Shown here piece after piece: positions 1 through 6,836 of a stretch of DNA of 64,000 bases. The translations under genes and the position numbers were made by a program. The notes beneath the pieces are model-generated. The model ran no database searches. It was not told the origin of the DNA and saw nothing but the letters and a program-made list of their open reading frames with translations. Origin of the DNA: DASQPA01 sp963756455. GTDB taxonomy: Bacteria; Acidobacteriota; Thermoanaerobaculia; Multivoradales; UBA5704. The stretch spans positions 3,472,001 to 3,536,000 of the forward strand of contig CAVWNC010000004.1 of assembly GCA_963756455.1 (NCBI GenBank). Reading direction: 5' to 3'. The first letter of the stretch is position 1, and each line of letters begins with the position of its first letter.

Positions 1-902
1 GTCACATTGAGGTTCGGGTTCGGGTAGGTCATCGTCGAGACTCGGTCGAGAGCGTCGATCGTGCGGTACATCGTGATCGCCCGGGCATCGGTCGCCGCGG
101 TCAGCTCGCCGTGCTCATTGTAGGTCGAATCGGTCTCCCCGGAAACGGGCGACACCTGGCGCGTCTGGAGGTCCCGGTCGCTATAGGTGTAGCTTGTGAC
201 GTTGCCGTTGGCATCGGTGACCGAGCTCAGATGATCCTGGACATCGTAGGTGTAAGCCGTCGCCGAGGTCCCGCCGCCGGTCCCGGCCCACGGCTGCGTT
301 ACCGACATCAGCCGGTTCAACGAGTCGTATGCGTAGGCTTGGGTCGCCGGGCTCGTCTGGTTGTTGCTGGGATGGCGGGCATCCCAGACCTGGGCGAGGT
401 TGTCGTCACAGTCGTAGGCGTACTCGGTGACCGCGCCGCTCGCGCTCCCATCCTGGCGGATCGTCTTGTCGAGGTGACAGCGCGAGCTGTAGACGAAGTC
501 GGTGTGAATGTCGCTCACCCAGGCGCTGCCGCTCCAGTGCTGAAGCTCCTCCCGAGTCCGATGGCCCACGACGTCCAGGGTGTAGAGCGTGCGCTCACCG
601 TGCGTCGCGGCCGGCGATCGTGATGCTGCCGGCGCCGGTCCTCGCGACGGTGAGGAGAGCGTTGTTCGATCGCGTCTGAGCGGAAGAAAATTTGATCAGG
701 CTGGCTAGCGGGGCCGCCGCGTCCGAGGGATAGAGGACGAGATTGCCGGCGTTGGTCGGCGCGGTGACCGTCAGGTTGACCGAGAGCGCGCGAGCGCTCG
801 CCGGGATGCGGCCGGAAGAGGCTGGGCGAGAGCCGGAGCGGCGAAAAGAAGAGCCGAAAGCCCTGCGGCTCTGGCAATCGAAATCCGCAGACGATTATCC
901 AT
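1..902 (-). pseudogene. Rhs/YD-repeat secreted protein, N-terminal part, frameshifted, runs off the left edge
   Basis: Read on the minus strand, an ATG at 902-900 opens a signal peptide (MDNRLRISIARAAG followed by LSALLFAAPALAQ). That frame stops at 773-771. A different frame from about 786 to 601 encodes VNLTVTAPTNAGNLVLYPSD and then ASLIKFSSAQTRSNN, which resembles a beta domain seen in secreted acidobacterial proteins. From about 599 to 1 the first frame resumes with typical Rhs/YD repeats: GERTLYTLDVVGHRTREE, ATQAYAYDSLNRLMSV and YRTIDALDRVSTMTYPNPN. The homologous segments follow one another but need two compensating frame changes. The gene is therefore either a pseudogene or carries two indel errors in the assembly. 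Rhs proteins are large surface or secreted polymorphic proteins; the C-terminal tip lies outside the window. Confidence 0.7.
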
Positions 903-1272
903 CCTTCCCCCTTGGGAGGCTGCCGGGCAGAGCCTTAAAGATGAATCAGGCCGAACTTCAAACAGTCTATGCGGAAGCCTGATCCTTTGTCTTCTCTATA
1001 CATCGGCGACAGAAATCGGATAAGTCCGCGAGTTTTGATGCGGCGCAGGGAGAAACGCCAGAAGGCAGGAAAGAAGTGCTTCCATACGCAAACAGGAGTG
1101 GGAAGCTGTCGGAGCCCCTCTTCTCGGAGAAACCCCTGAAGCGAGCTTCGGAGGTCGAACAACACCCTGGGGCAGATCAAGTGGGAGCAGAGGGTCAGGG
1201 AGCTGGTATCGCGAAGGTTTCCTGGCGCAGGCTGGAGGATCCGGCTGCGCCAGCAAAATCGATCACCGGCTC
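903..1272. other. Intergenic stretch without a convincing gene
   Basis: Short open frames exist on both strands but none shows family resemblance, a ribosome binding site or codon usage like its neighbours. It contains one copy of a 28-bp direct repeat (1130-1157) whose other copy is at 4883-4910. The 902-960 part is the upstream region of the Rhs-like gene. Confidence 0.5.
1130..1157. repeat. 28-bp dispersed direct repeat, copy 1
   Basis: The sequence begins AAACCCCTGAAGCGAG and ends CTTCGGAGGTCG. It is identical, in the same orientation, to 4883-4910. It contains the small inverted repeat GAAGC-GA-GCTTC. The two copies bracket the HTH/TPR/array region, so they may be edges of a duplicated or mobile segment. 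Confidence 0.8.
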
Positions 1273-1803
1273 TCAGCTCTCCCGATCGATCCCATAGCAA
1301 AGCATTTTCCTTCCGAGGAAATCGGTGGGCCCTACGAGGCTCTCGCCGATCCGGAGGGCGACCCGGATGGAGGCGCGGTTTTCCGGGTGGATGAGGCTGA
1401 TGACGCGATCCTTCTTCAAGGCGGTGAAAGCGTAGGCCAGGGCCGCCCGGGCGCCCTCGGTGGCGTAGCCGTACCCCCACCAACGCCGCACGAGGGTCCA
1501 GGCCAGCTCGAAACCCGGCCAGCCCTCGGGAGCTGCGAAGCCGACCGTCCCGACGAACGTGCCGGTCTCCCTCTGCTCCACGGCCCACATCCCGGCATCC
1601 GCCAGCTGCCAGTGCCCCAGGAGGAAGCCCAGGTGCCGCCAGGACCGGGAGCGATCCCACACCCCGCAGTCAAAATAGCGCGTCACTTCGGGGTCCGCGT
1701 GCAACGCGGCGTAGTCGTCGACGTCACTCTTGCAGAAGGACCGCAGCCGCAAGCGTTCGGTCTCCAGAGTCGGGATGGCGAATCCATCCGTCGAGCGGGG
1801 CAT
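1273..1803 (-). CDS. GNAT family N-acetyltransferase (RimJ/RimL type)
   Basis: A 176-residue protein starting MPRSTDGFAIPTLETERLRL. The N-terminal TERLRLRSF is the usual first strand of the RimJ/RimL-like acetyltransferases. The acetyl-CoA loop is degenerate, about WWGYGYATEGARAALAYAF, and the ending HPENRASIRVALRIG matches the N-x-x-S-x-x-V-x-x-x-x-G motif of the family. The ATG at 1803 is chosen because GGAAGGAGG lies just upstream, whereas a longer frame to 1878 lacks a ribosome binding site. These enzymes transfer an acetyl group to protein N-termini or small amines; the substrate cannot be read from sequence. It stands alone between the Rhs gene and the HTH gene. Confidence 0.85.
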   Translation of the reverse strand: MPRSTDGFAIPTLETERLRLRSFCKSDVDDYAALHADPEVTRYFDCGVWDRSRSWRHLGFLLGHWQLADAGMWAVEQRETGTFVGTVGFAAPEGWPGFELAWTLVRRWWGYGYATEGARAALAYAFTALKKDRVISLIHPENRASIRVALRIGESLVGPTDFLGRKMLCYGIDRES

Positions 1804-1971
1804 GAGCGTCCTCCTTCCTGCGCCTTTTACAGGTCGTTTTTTCGGGATCTTCGTCAGGCACCTCTTGCCGCCTTCCATGGTTCAAGGTTAGATCCGTAAG
1901 TAGAGGATGTCAACACTGCGACGAGAAGATTTCGTCTTTCGCCTCGACAGGAGGGGTGATAGCCTTCGCAA

Positions 1972-2382
1972 GTGAGCCGCGGGAAACGGAAGAGCCAACC
2001 GACCGAGGAGGTGCAGAGTCTCCTCGCCGCCCTGGAACAGCTGCGTCTTGCAGGCCGGTTCACAAAAGCTAGAATCGACAAGGATTTAGGACGAGAGAGG
2101 GGCTACTACGGGCATCTCCTGGCGGGCCGGATCGTACTGACCGTCGAGCACGTCTATGCGATCCTCAAGGCCCTGGAGGTGGACGCAGGCGCCTTTTTCG
2201 GCGCGCTCCATCCGTCCCCGACACAGGGTTCAGAAGTCGATCCTCTGCGTTCCACCTTCCTGGAAGCCGAGAGGCTGGCCGACCGCAGCGCGTGGCGCTA
2301 TCTCGCGGGCAAGCTGCGGGCCCAGGGCGTATTGGACGACGAGGACGCCCAGGAGCTCTTGCGGCGCCTGGCGGAGCGTTGA
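1972..2382 (+). CDS. Small Xre-like HTH protein, copy 1
   Basis: A 136-residue protein with a GTG start preceded by AGGAGG. Residues 31-78 (TKARIDKDLGRERGYYGHLL and on to LKALEVDAGAFFGAL) read as a Cro/C1-type helix-turn-helix ending in the usual 'ALEV-DAGAFF' helix. The C-terminal half (FLEAERLADRSAWRYLAGKL) is helical and ends with acidic DDEDAQELLRR. A close paralogue sits at 4143-4553, and the similarity extends about 20 bp upstream of the start. The TPR gene follows after 58 bp, so the pair is probably one transcript. Known RRNPP regulators carry the HTH and TPR in one chain; here they appear split. The role as a regulator is inferred. Confidence 0.75.
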   Translation: MSRGKRKSQPTEEVQSLLAALEQLRLAGRFTKARIDKDLGRERGYYGHLLAGRIVLTVEHVYAILKALEVDAGAFFGALHPSPTQGSEVDPLRSTFLEAERLADRSAWRYLAGKLRAQGVLDDEDAQELLRRLAER

Positions 2383-2440
2383 CCGGCGTGGAGCTGAAAA
2401 GATAGGCTTCGTTCTCTTTCTGAAGATCAAAGATCAGCGG

Positions 2441-3499
2441 ATGAGCACGACCAGCGCACTCTTGGCGGACCTCGAAGCCATGCCGGCCGGCCGGAGAGGC
2501 CTCACCCTCCGCAATTGTCGACGATTCCACACCGCGGGCCTCTGCGAGGAAATGGCGAGACGGTCCTTCGCCGCACGCTTCTCCGCGAGCGAGGAGATGG
2601 TGGACTGGGCCGAAGCGGCGGCGCTCGTCGCCTCGGTGCTGCCTGAGGGCGAAGCCGAGGCCGATGCCGCAGCGACCGCTTGGGCGAACCTCAGCAATGC
2701 GCGGCAAATTCAAGGTCGCCTCCGGGAGGCGGACCACGCCCTGAAGCGCGCGCGGCAAGCCATGGCCGCCGGGACGGGAAACTCGGACCTGGAGGACCAT
2801 GTCGATTCTCTCGAAGGTACGCTCCGCGTCTACCAGCGGCGATTCGGGGAGGCCCTGGAGATCCTTGGCGGCCTGGCGGCGAGGCGCGGACGGCGCGGTG
2901 ATGCGCTGGGCCAAGCCAGGACTTTGCTGCAGATCGGCTCGGCGCTCCTGTATGACGAACGGCCTGAGGAGGCGGCGGCGCTGCTGGTCGAGGCGCTGCG
3001 CGCCCTTCAGGTGGTCCCCGATCTGGAGTTGGAGCGCCTCGCGACTAACGCCCTGGTCTTCTCCTATCTTGGAGCGGGACGCCCGAAGTGGGCCGAATCT
3101 CTCTGGTCGAGGTCCGACCTCTATATGAGGGGAGCGGCGCCACTCTTGCGGACGCGCTGGTTGTGGGGGAAAGGTCTGATCGACCTGGAGACCGGCTTCC
3201 CGGGTCCGGCGCTGGCGAAGATTCGGGAGGCGCGCGAGATGTTCGCCGTGGAGGGTCTCCGGTTTGAAGCGGCGCTCGTGAGCCTCGATCTCGCTGTCTG
3301 CCTGGTTCGCCTGGAGGATCTCGGCTCGGCGCGAGTCGAGTTGGAGGCCGCGTTGATCCTGCTGCTGGAAATCGGCGCGCCGAGGGAGATCCTGGTGGCT
3401 GTGCGCGGCCTCCTGGACCTTGAAGACCGCAAGATGACGGTGCAGCGGATCTCGGCTGCGGCGCGCCGCGTCAGGCGTTACGGCTACCGGCTGCGCTGA
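2441..3499 (+). CDS. TPR-repeat protein paired with the upstream HTH gene
   Basis: A 352-residue, almost wholly helical protein starting MSTTSALLADLEAMPAGRRG. Repeated helix pairs resembling tetratricopeptides run from about residue 65 to 330, for example AWANLSNARQIQGRLREADH, FGEALEILGGLAARRGRRGD and DERPEEAAALLVEALRAL. There is no signal peptide or membrane segment, so it should be cytoplasmic. The ATG at 2441 is chosen because it opens a typical N-terminus after the HTH gene stop; a longer open frame overlaps the HTH gene. TPR partners of HTH proteins often sense peptides or relay protein contacts. The small convergent peptide ORF just downstream (3505-3687) makes that possible here. Confidence 0.75.
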   Translation: MSTTSALLADLEAMPAGRRGLTLRNCRRFHTAGLCEEMARRSFAARFSASEEMVDWAEAAALVASVLPEGEAEADAAATAWANLSNARQIQGRLREADHALKRARQAMAAGTGNSDLEDHVDSLEGTLRVYQRRFGEALEILGGLAARRGRRGDALGQARTLLQIGSALLYDERPEEAAALLVEALRALQVVPDLELERLATNALVFSYLGAGRPKWAESLWSRSDLYMRGAAPLLRTRWLWGKGLIDLETGFPGPALAKIREAREMFAVEGLRFEAALVSLDLAVCLVRLEDLGSARVELEAALILLLEIGAPREILVAVRGLLDLEDRKMTVQRISAAARRVRRYGYRLR

Positions 3500-3504
3500 G
3501 CGCG

Positions 3505-3687
3505 CTACGGATGACAACTGCCGTTCGGGTCTACGGCCCCGCCACAGTCCCCGGCCGGAGTCGCGGTCGTCCCCGGTCCCGGCCGGGTCGGTGCGGGCCG
3601 CTCGATCGCCGCTGCGGAGCGCACCGAGTGGAGCGGCCGTCCTGCCCAGGCGAGCCACAGCGGAACCAGCAAGCTCAGAATCTCCAT
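3505..3687 (-). CDS. Small hydrophobic-N-terminus peptide, candidate signal peptide precursor
   Basis: A 60-residue ORF starting MEILSLLVPLWLAWAGRPL, with a strong AAGGAGGAGG five bases before the ATG. The N-terminus is hydrophobic and export-like. The middle is rich in Pro, Thr and Arg, and the C-terminus is AGDCGGAVDPNGSCHP with two cysteines. It converges on the TPR gene with a gap of only 5 bp. A decayed copy of the tail (SNGRCHP then stop) lies 300 bp away, before the first 21-bp array. I do not recognise a named family. The layout suggests a secreted or membrane peptide linked to the HTH/TPR pair, which is inference. Confidence 0.5.
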   Translation of the reverse strand: MEILSLLVPLWLAWAGRPLHSVRSAAAIERPAPTRPGPGTTATPAGDCGGAVDPNGSCHP

Positions 3688-3822
3688 ATCCTCCTCCTCC
3701 TTGCCCCTGGCGCGGGTTCGACTCATCCTTGAATCGGTCGGCCGGGGTTGACGCATGGTAGGCGCCTCGGCAGCCGGTTGCGAGTCCGGCGACTTTCACC
3801 TACACCGGCAGAGCAGACTGAT

Positions 3823-3880
3823 CTAAGGATGACAACGGCCGTTCGAGCCTGGGCAGCTTCGCGATGTGTACGGAAGGTCT
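3823..3880 (-). pseudogene. Decayed copy of the tail of the small peptide gene
   Basis: On the minus strand the frame ends SCPGSNGRCHP then TAG. This parallels the VDPNGSCHP stop of the peptide at 3505-3687, and the shared DNA is about 16 of 17 bases around ATGACAAC-GCCGTTCG. There is no start codon and a stop lies 19 codons upstream, so it is a remnant. Confidence 0.45.
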
Positions 3881-4121
3881 CGCTATGTGTAGAGATCGTT
3901 TCGCCAGGCACCGGGACCGCCTTGCCGAGCCGTGGGAAAGCTTCGCTCAGCTCTGGGAAAGCTTCGCCGAGGGCTGGGAAAGCTTCCTCCGGTGCTGGGC
4001 AGGCTTCAGCGAGCCCTGGGAAAGCCTCACCATGTGTATAGAAGGCTTCGCCAGGTGTAGGGAAGGCTTGCCGAGTCCTGGGCAAGCTTCTCCGAGCGCT
4101 GGGGGAAGGTTCTCCGCGAAG
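3849..4121. repeat. Array A: about 13 degenerate tandem units of exactly 21 bp
   Basis: Hand phasing gives 13 consecutive 21-bp units without an indel. The centre units begin TGGGAAAGCTTCGC, and several carry a HindIII-like AAGCTT core. Examples start at 3933, 3954, 3975 and 4017. The first and last units are the most diverged. There are no unique spacers, so it is not a CRISPR. The array ends 21 bp before the GTG of the second HTH gene (4143). Because 21 is a multiple of 3, open frames crossing it give heptapeptides such as GEAFPEL-SEAFPRL, but no start site supports a gene. Confidence 0.85.
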
Positions 4122-4142
4122 CGGTGATGATAGCCTTCGCCA

Positions 4143-4553
4143 GTGAGCCCAGGGAAACTGATGAGCCAACCGGCCGCGGAGGTGCGGCGACTCCTCGCCG
4201 CCCTGGAACAGCTGCGCACTGCGGGCCGGTTCACCAAGGCCAGCATCGACAAGGGCTTGGAGCGGGAGAAGGGCTACTACGGACATCTCCTGGCGGGCCG
4301 GATCGTCCTGACGGTCGAGCATGTCTATGCGATCCTGAAGGTCCTGGATGTGGACCCTGGCGCCTTCTTCGGGGCGCTTCATTCCTCCCGAGCGCACGGT
4401 TCAGAAGTCGACGCTCTGCGCTCCACCTTCCTGGAAGCCGAGAGGCTGGCCGACCGTAGCGCGTTGCGCTATCTCGCCGACAAGCTGCGGGCGAAGGGCG
4501 TGTTGGACGACGAGGACGCCCGGGAGCTCTTGCGGCGCCTGGAGGAGCGTTGA
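4143..4553 (+). CDS. Small Xre-like HTH protein, copy 2, flanked by two 21-bp arrays
   Basis: A 136-residue paralogue of the product at 1972-2382, near-identical over the HTH (FTKASIDKGLEREKGYYGHL and on to ILKVLDVDPGAFFGALH) and the helical C-terminus ending LRRLEER. The GTG start matches copy 1. Unlike copy 1 it has no TPR partner downstream. Array A ends 21 bp upstream and array B begins about 50 bp downstream. Inference: a DNA-binding protein encoded between two periodic arrays may bind one or both of them. A recent local duplication that kept the HTH gene and lost the TPR gene would also explain the layout. Confidence 0.75.
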   Translation: MSPGKLMSQPAAEVRRLLAALEQLRTAGRFTKASIDKGLEREKGYYGHLLAGRIVLTVEHVYAILKVLDVDPGAFFGALHSSRAHGSEVDALRSTFLEAERLADRSALRYLADKLRAKGVLDDEDARELLRRLEER

Positions 4554-4605
4554 CCGGCGAAGCTCCGGGTCGACCTGCCGATATGGCATCGAAACCTGTC
4601 GCGAG

Positions 4606-4878
4606 CCCCGAAAAACGCCCCCGACGAGCCGAAAAACGCGACGCACGTCCCGAAAAACTCGACGACAAGACGAATGAGCCCGCGAATCGCTCGATTCGCG
4701 GTTCTACCGGGCCGAAAAACGCCAAAATCGACACGTGAAACCCGCGAAACGGTCGGCAAAACGCCATATTGGCGCGTGAGAGCCTCCAATCGCCCGTTTC
4801 GCGAGTTTTTCGGTCCGTGAATGGCCTTTTTCGACCCGCGAGCCGGACTTCACGGCCCGCGCCGAGGCCGCGACGGGC
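4606..4878. repeat. Array B: about 12-13 degenerate 21-bp units containing CGAAAAACG or its reverse complement
   Basis: Units starting at 4606, 4627, 4648 and about 4711 carry CCGAAAAACGC or close variants. Units near 4795 and 4816 carry the opposite strand (GTTTTTCGG, CTTTTTCGACC). The period is 21 bp with one 20-bp step near 4710. The right end runs towards the 28-bp repeat at 4883. The consensus is unrelated to array A. Because units occur in both orientations, distant parts could pair in RNA or single-stranded DNA. Confidence 0.7.
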
Positions 4879-4882
4879 CGGC

Positions 4883-4910
4883 AAACCCCTGAAGCGAGCT
4901 TCGGAGGTCG
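4883..4910. repeat. 28-bp dispersed direct repeat, copy 2
   Basis: Identical to 1130-1157 in the same orientation. It sits at the end of array B, just before the convergent FadL-like gene. Confidence 0.8.
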
Positions 4911-4965
4911 GCTCACGGCACAGCGGGACGGCCCAGCGACGAGAAAAACCCCCGCTCCGTCCGCT

Positions 4966-6234
4966 TCAGAAGCGCCAGCGGAGCGCTCCCGCCCAGACCT
5001 GGTCGCGCGAGGAGTACTGGCTCGTCACCCCGGGGTTCAGCAGCTCCTGGCCGGAGGCGCCGCGCGAGTCGCCCTTGTGGAGCGAATAGCCGACGTCGAA
5101 GGACATCTGCTGCAGGTTGTAGGTGAAGCCGACGGAGTAGACCTTGGCATCGCCCTGGGGGAAGCCAGGCTCGATCGTCGAGGAGCTCACCGGCGAGGGC
5201 TCGACGCCGAAGCCGCCGCGGAGGATCAGGTTGTCGGTGACGTTGCCCTCGACCCCGAGGCGGAGCGAGAGGGTGTTGTCCCAGCGGCGCGGCCGGTCGG
5301 TCGGGCCGTTCCCGAAAGCATCGGGGGTATAGAAAATGACGTCGTTGGGCTCCTCGGACCAGCGGTCGTAGGAGGCGTCGAGCTCGATCCGCAGCTCGGG
5401 GTAGGGGGCGAACCAGAAACCGCCGCGCAGCTCGTCGGGCAGCTTGAACGACTGCCGGGCGCGGCCATCGGGGAAGTCGGCGTCGAAGGTGGAGTTGCCG
5501 ATCACGTTGTAGCTGGAATCGCCGGTGCCGGAGAGCTTGGCGGCACTCCTGAAGACCGCGCCCCAGCCCCAGGCCGGGCGGGCGTAGTGGATGGCGAGAT
5601 CCCAGGCGAGAGCATCGACTTTGGTCTGGGCGTCGCGCTGGACCTCGGTCGGGAAGAGGGACCCTCCCGGGGTCGGGAGCGGGAGGAGCCCGTTGTCGGA
5701 CTGCTCCAGGGTGCCGTAGAGGTAGCGCAGGCCACCGCCGACGCTCAGGTTGTCGGTCACCTCCCAGCCGAGGACCGGATGGAGCTCGGCGACCTCGAGC
5801 CGGAAGCGGCGGTCGAGGAAGCGGCCGGGGAAGAGGGCGTCATCCCAGTTGAGGTCGTTCCAGTACGGGGCGTCGAGGCCGAGCCCGAGGGCGATCGGGC
5901 TGCCGTTGCCGAAATGATGGGTGACGTAGGCGGCGGGAGGAAAGTTGATGATGTGATGGGCCTTGATGCTGGCGGTCGAGCTTTTGTAGTCGTCCTGGGG
6001 ATTGGTGAAGTCGAGCCCGGCCTCGACCTGGGTGCCCTGGAGCTTGGTGATGGCGGCCGGGTTGTAGTAGACCGCCGAGGGGTCCGAGGCGCGCGCCGTC
6101 CACGCTCCGTCCTGCCCGTTGGCGACGGCGCCGTGCTGGTAGAGCTCGAAGAGGGCGGCCTGGGCACCGACCGGGGAGAGAAGAGCGAGAACGAAGCCCA
6201 CCTGGGGCAGGACGGCGAAACGGGGGTGCGGCAT
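4966..6234 (-). CDS. OmpP1/FadL/TodX family outer-membrane transport protein
   Basis: A 422-residue protein with signal peptide MPHPRFAVLPQVGFVLALLS ending at AQA. It is followed by the FadL-type N-terminal hatch AALFELYQHGAVANGQDGAW and the conserved SAVYYNPAA motif. The rest alternates in short beta strands and ends in a terminal aromatic (GALRWRF), as outer-membrane beta barrels do. FadL proteins carry hydrophobic compounds such as long-chain fatty acids or aromatics across the outer membrane. The next gene upstream on the same strand is a phosphodiesterase 72 bp away. The cargo cannot be told from sequence. Confidence 0.88.
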   Translation of the reverse strand: MPHPRFAVLPQVGFVLALLSPVGAQAALFELYQHGAVANGQDGAWTARASDPSAVYYNPAAITKLQGTQVEAGLDFTNPQDDYKSSTASIKAHHIINFPPAAYVTHHFGNGSPIALGLGLDAPYWNDLNWDDALFPGRFLDRRFRLEVAELHPVLGWEVTDNLSVGGGLRYLYGTLEQSDNGLLPLPTPGGSLFPTEVQRDAQTKVDALAWDLAIHYARPAWGWGAVFRSAAKLSGTGDSSYNVIGNSTFDADFPDGRARQSFKLPDELRGGFWFAPYPELRIELDASYDRWSEEPNDVIFYTPDAFGNGPTDRPRRWDNTLSLRLGVEGNVTDNLILRGGFGVEPSPVSSSTIEPGFPQGDAKVYSVGFTYNLQQMSFDVGYSLHKGDSRGASGQELLNPGVTSQYSSRDQVWAGALRWRF

Positions 6235-6306
6235 GGTACCTCCCTTGGAAGCGTCCTTCTGGAAGCGCCCCCTCGTGGGGGCGGGATCGGCTGTGCTGCG
6301 TTCGCC

Positions 6307-6753
6307 CTACTCGACGGCGAGGATCTCCGGGATGAGACGGGGACCTTCGGCCACGGTGAGGATAGCGAGCGTCAGGGGAAGATGGAAGCGACGAGCGCCA
6401 CAGGCGCCTGGGTTCAAGAGCAAGCAATCACCACGCCAGGAGAGCTCCGGCCGGTGGGAGTGCCCATAGAGAATGAGGCGGAGGCGGCCCGGCCAGTCTT
6501 CGGGGACGTCCTCGCGGCGGTGGACCATGCCGAAAGGGAGACCGGCGATGTCGCCCAGGAGCGTCTCCGGGAGGGCGGTCCCGAAGTCGGTGTTGCCGCG
6601 GACCGCCTCGACCGGGGCGATCCGCCGCAGGCGGAGGAGGATCTCCGGCCCTCCCACGTCGCCGGCGTGGAGCAGGCGGTCGCAGCCGGCGAGGAGCTCC
6701 TGGACCCGCAGGCGGAGAAGGTTGTGAGTATCCGAGAGGACGCCGATCCGCAT
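6307..6753 (-). CDS. YfcE/MJ0936-type metallophosphoesterase
   Basis: A 148-residue protein with the complete calcineurin-like metal-binding set: SDTHN (D8, H10), HAGDVGG (D32), RGNTD (N54), MVHRR (H78) and YGHSHR (H98, H100). Length and motif order match the small YfcE-like phosphodiesterases, which hydrolyse phosphodiester substrates in the cytoplasm with Mn or similar metals. It lies upstream of and co-oriented with the FadL-like gene. A GC-rich inverted repeat (GCGCCCCCTCGTGGGGGCG, around 6266-6284) lies between them. Confidence 0.88.
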   Translation of the reverse strand: MRIGVLSDTHNLLRLRVQELLAGCDRLLHAGDVGGPEILLRLRRIAPVEAVRGNTDFGTALPETLLGDIAGLPFGMVHRREDVPEDWPGRLRLILYGHSHRPELSWRGDCLLLNPGACGARRFHLPLTLAILTVAEGPRLIPEILAVE

Positions 6754-6836
6754 GAGGGAACCCTACCATCTCCCACGCACGGAATTTGCAGCTCTCCGGG
6801 AGCGCGATGGGAGACTCACGGAAGAATGGACCGCGC

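Noticed and set aside
996..1256. Small ORF in the gap before the GNAT gene
   Set aside because: It is Pro/Ser-rich, lacks a start signal and contains the non-coding 28-bp repeat.
2165..3799. A 544-codon open frame on the minus strand
   Set aside because: It is antisense to the TPR gene and typical of high-GC shadow frames. It has no family resemblance or start signal.
3849..4121. CRISPR array
   Set aside because: Units are contiguous and all similar, with no unique spacers and no cas genes nearby.
3723..4397. Minus-strand gene encoding GEAFPxL heptads across array A
   Set aside because: No start signal; it overlaps the HTH gene antisense. Any open frame through a 21-bp repeat gives heptads.
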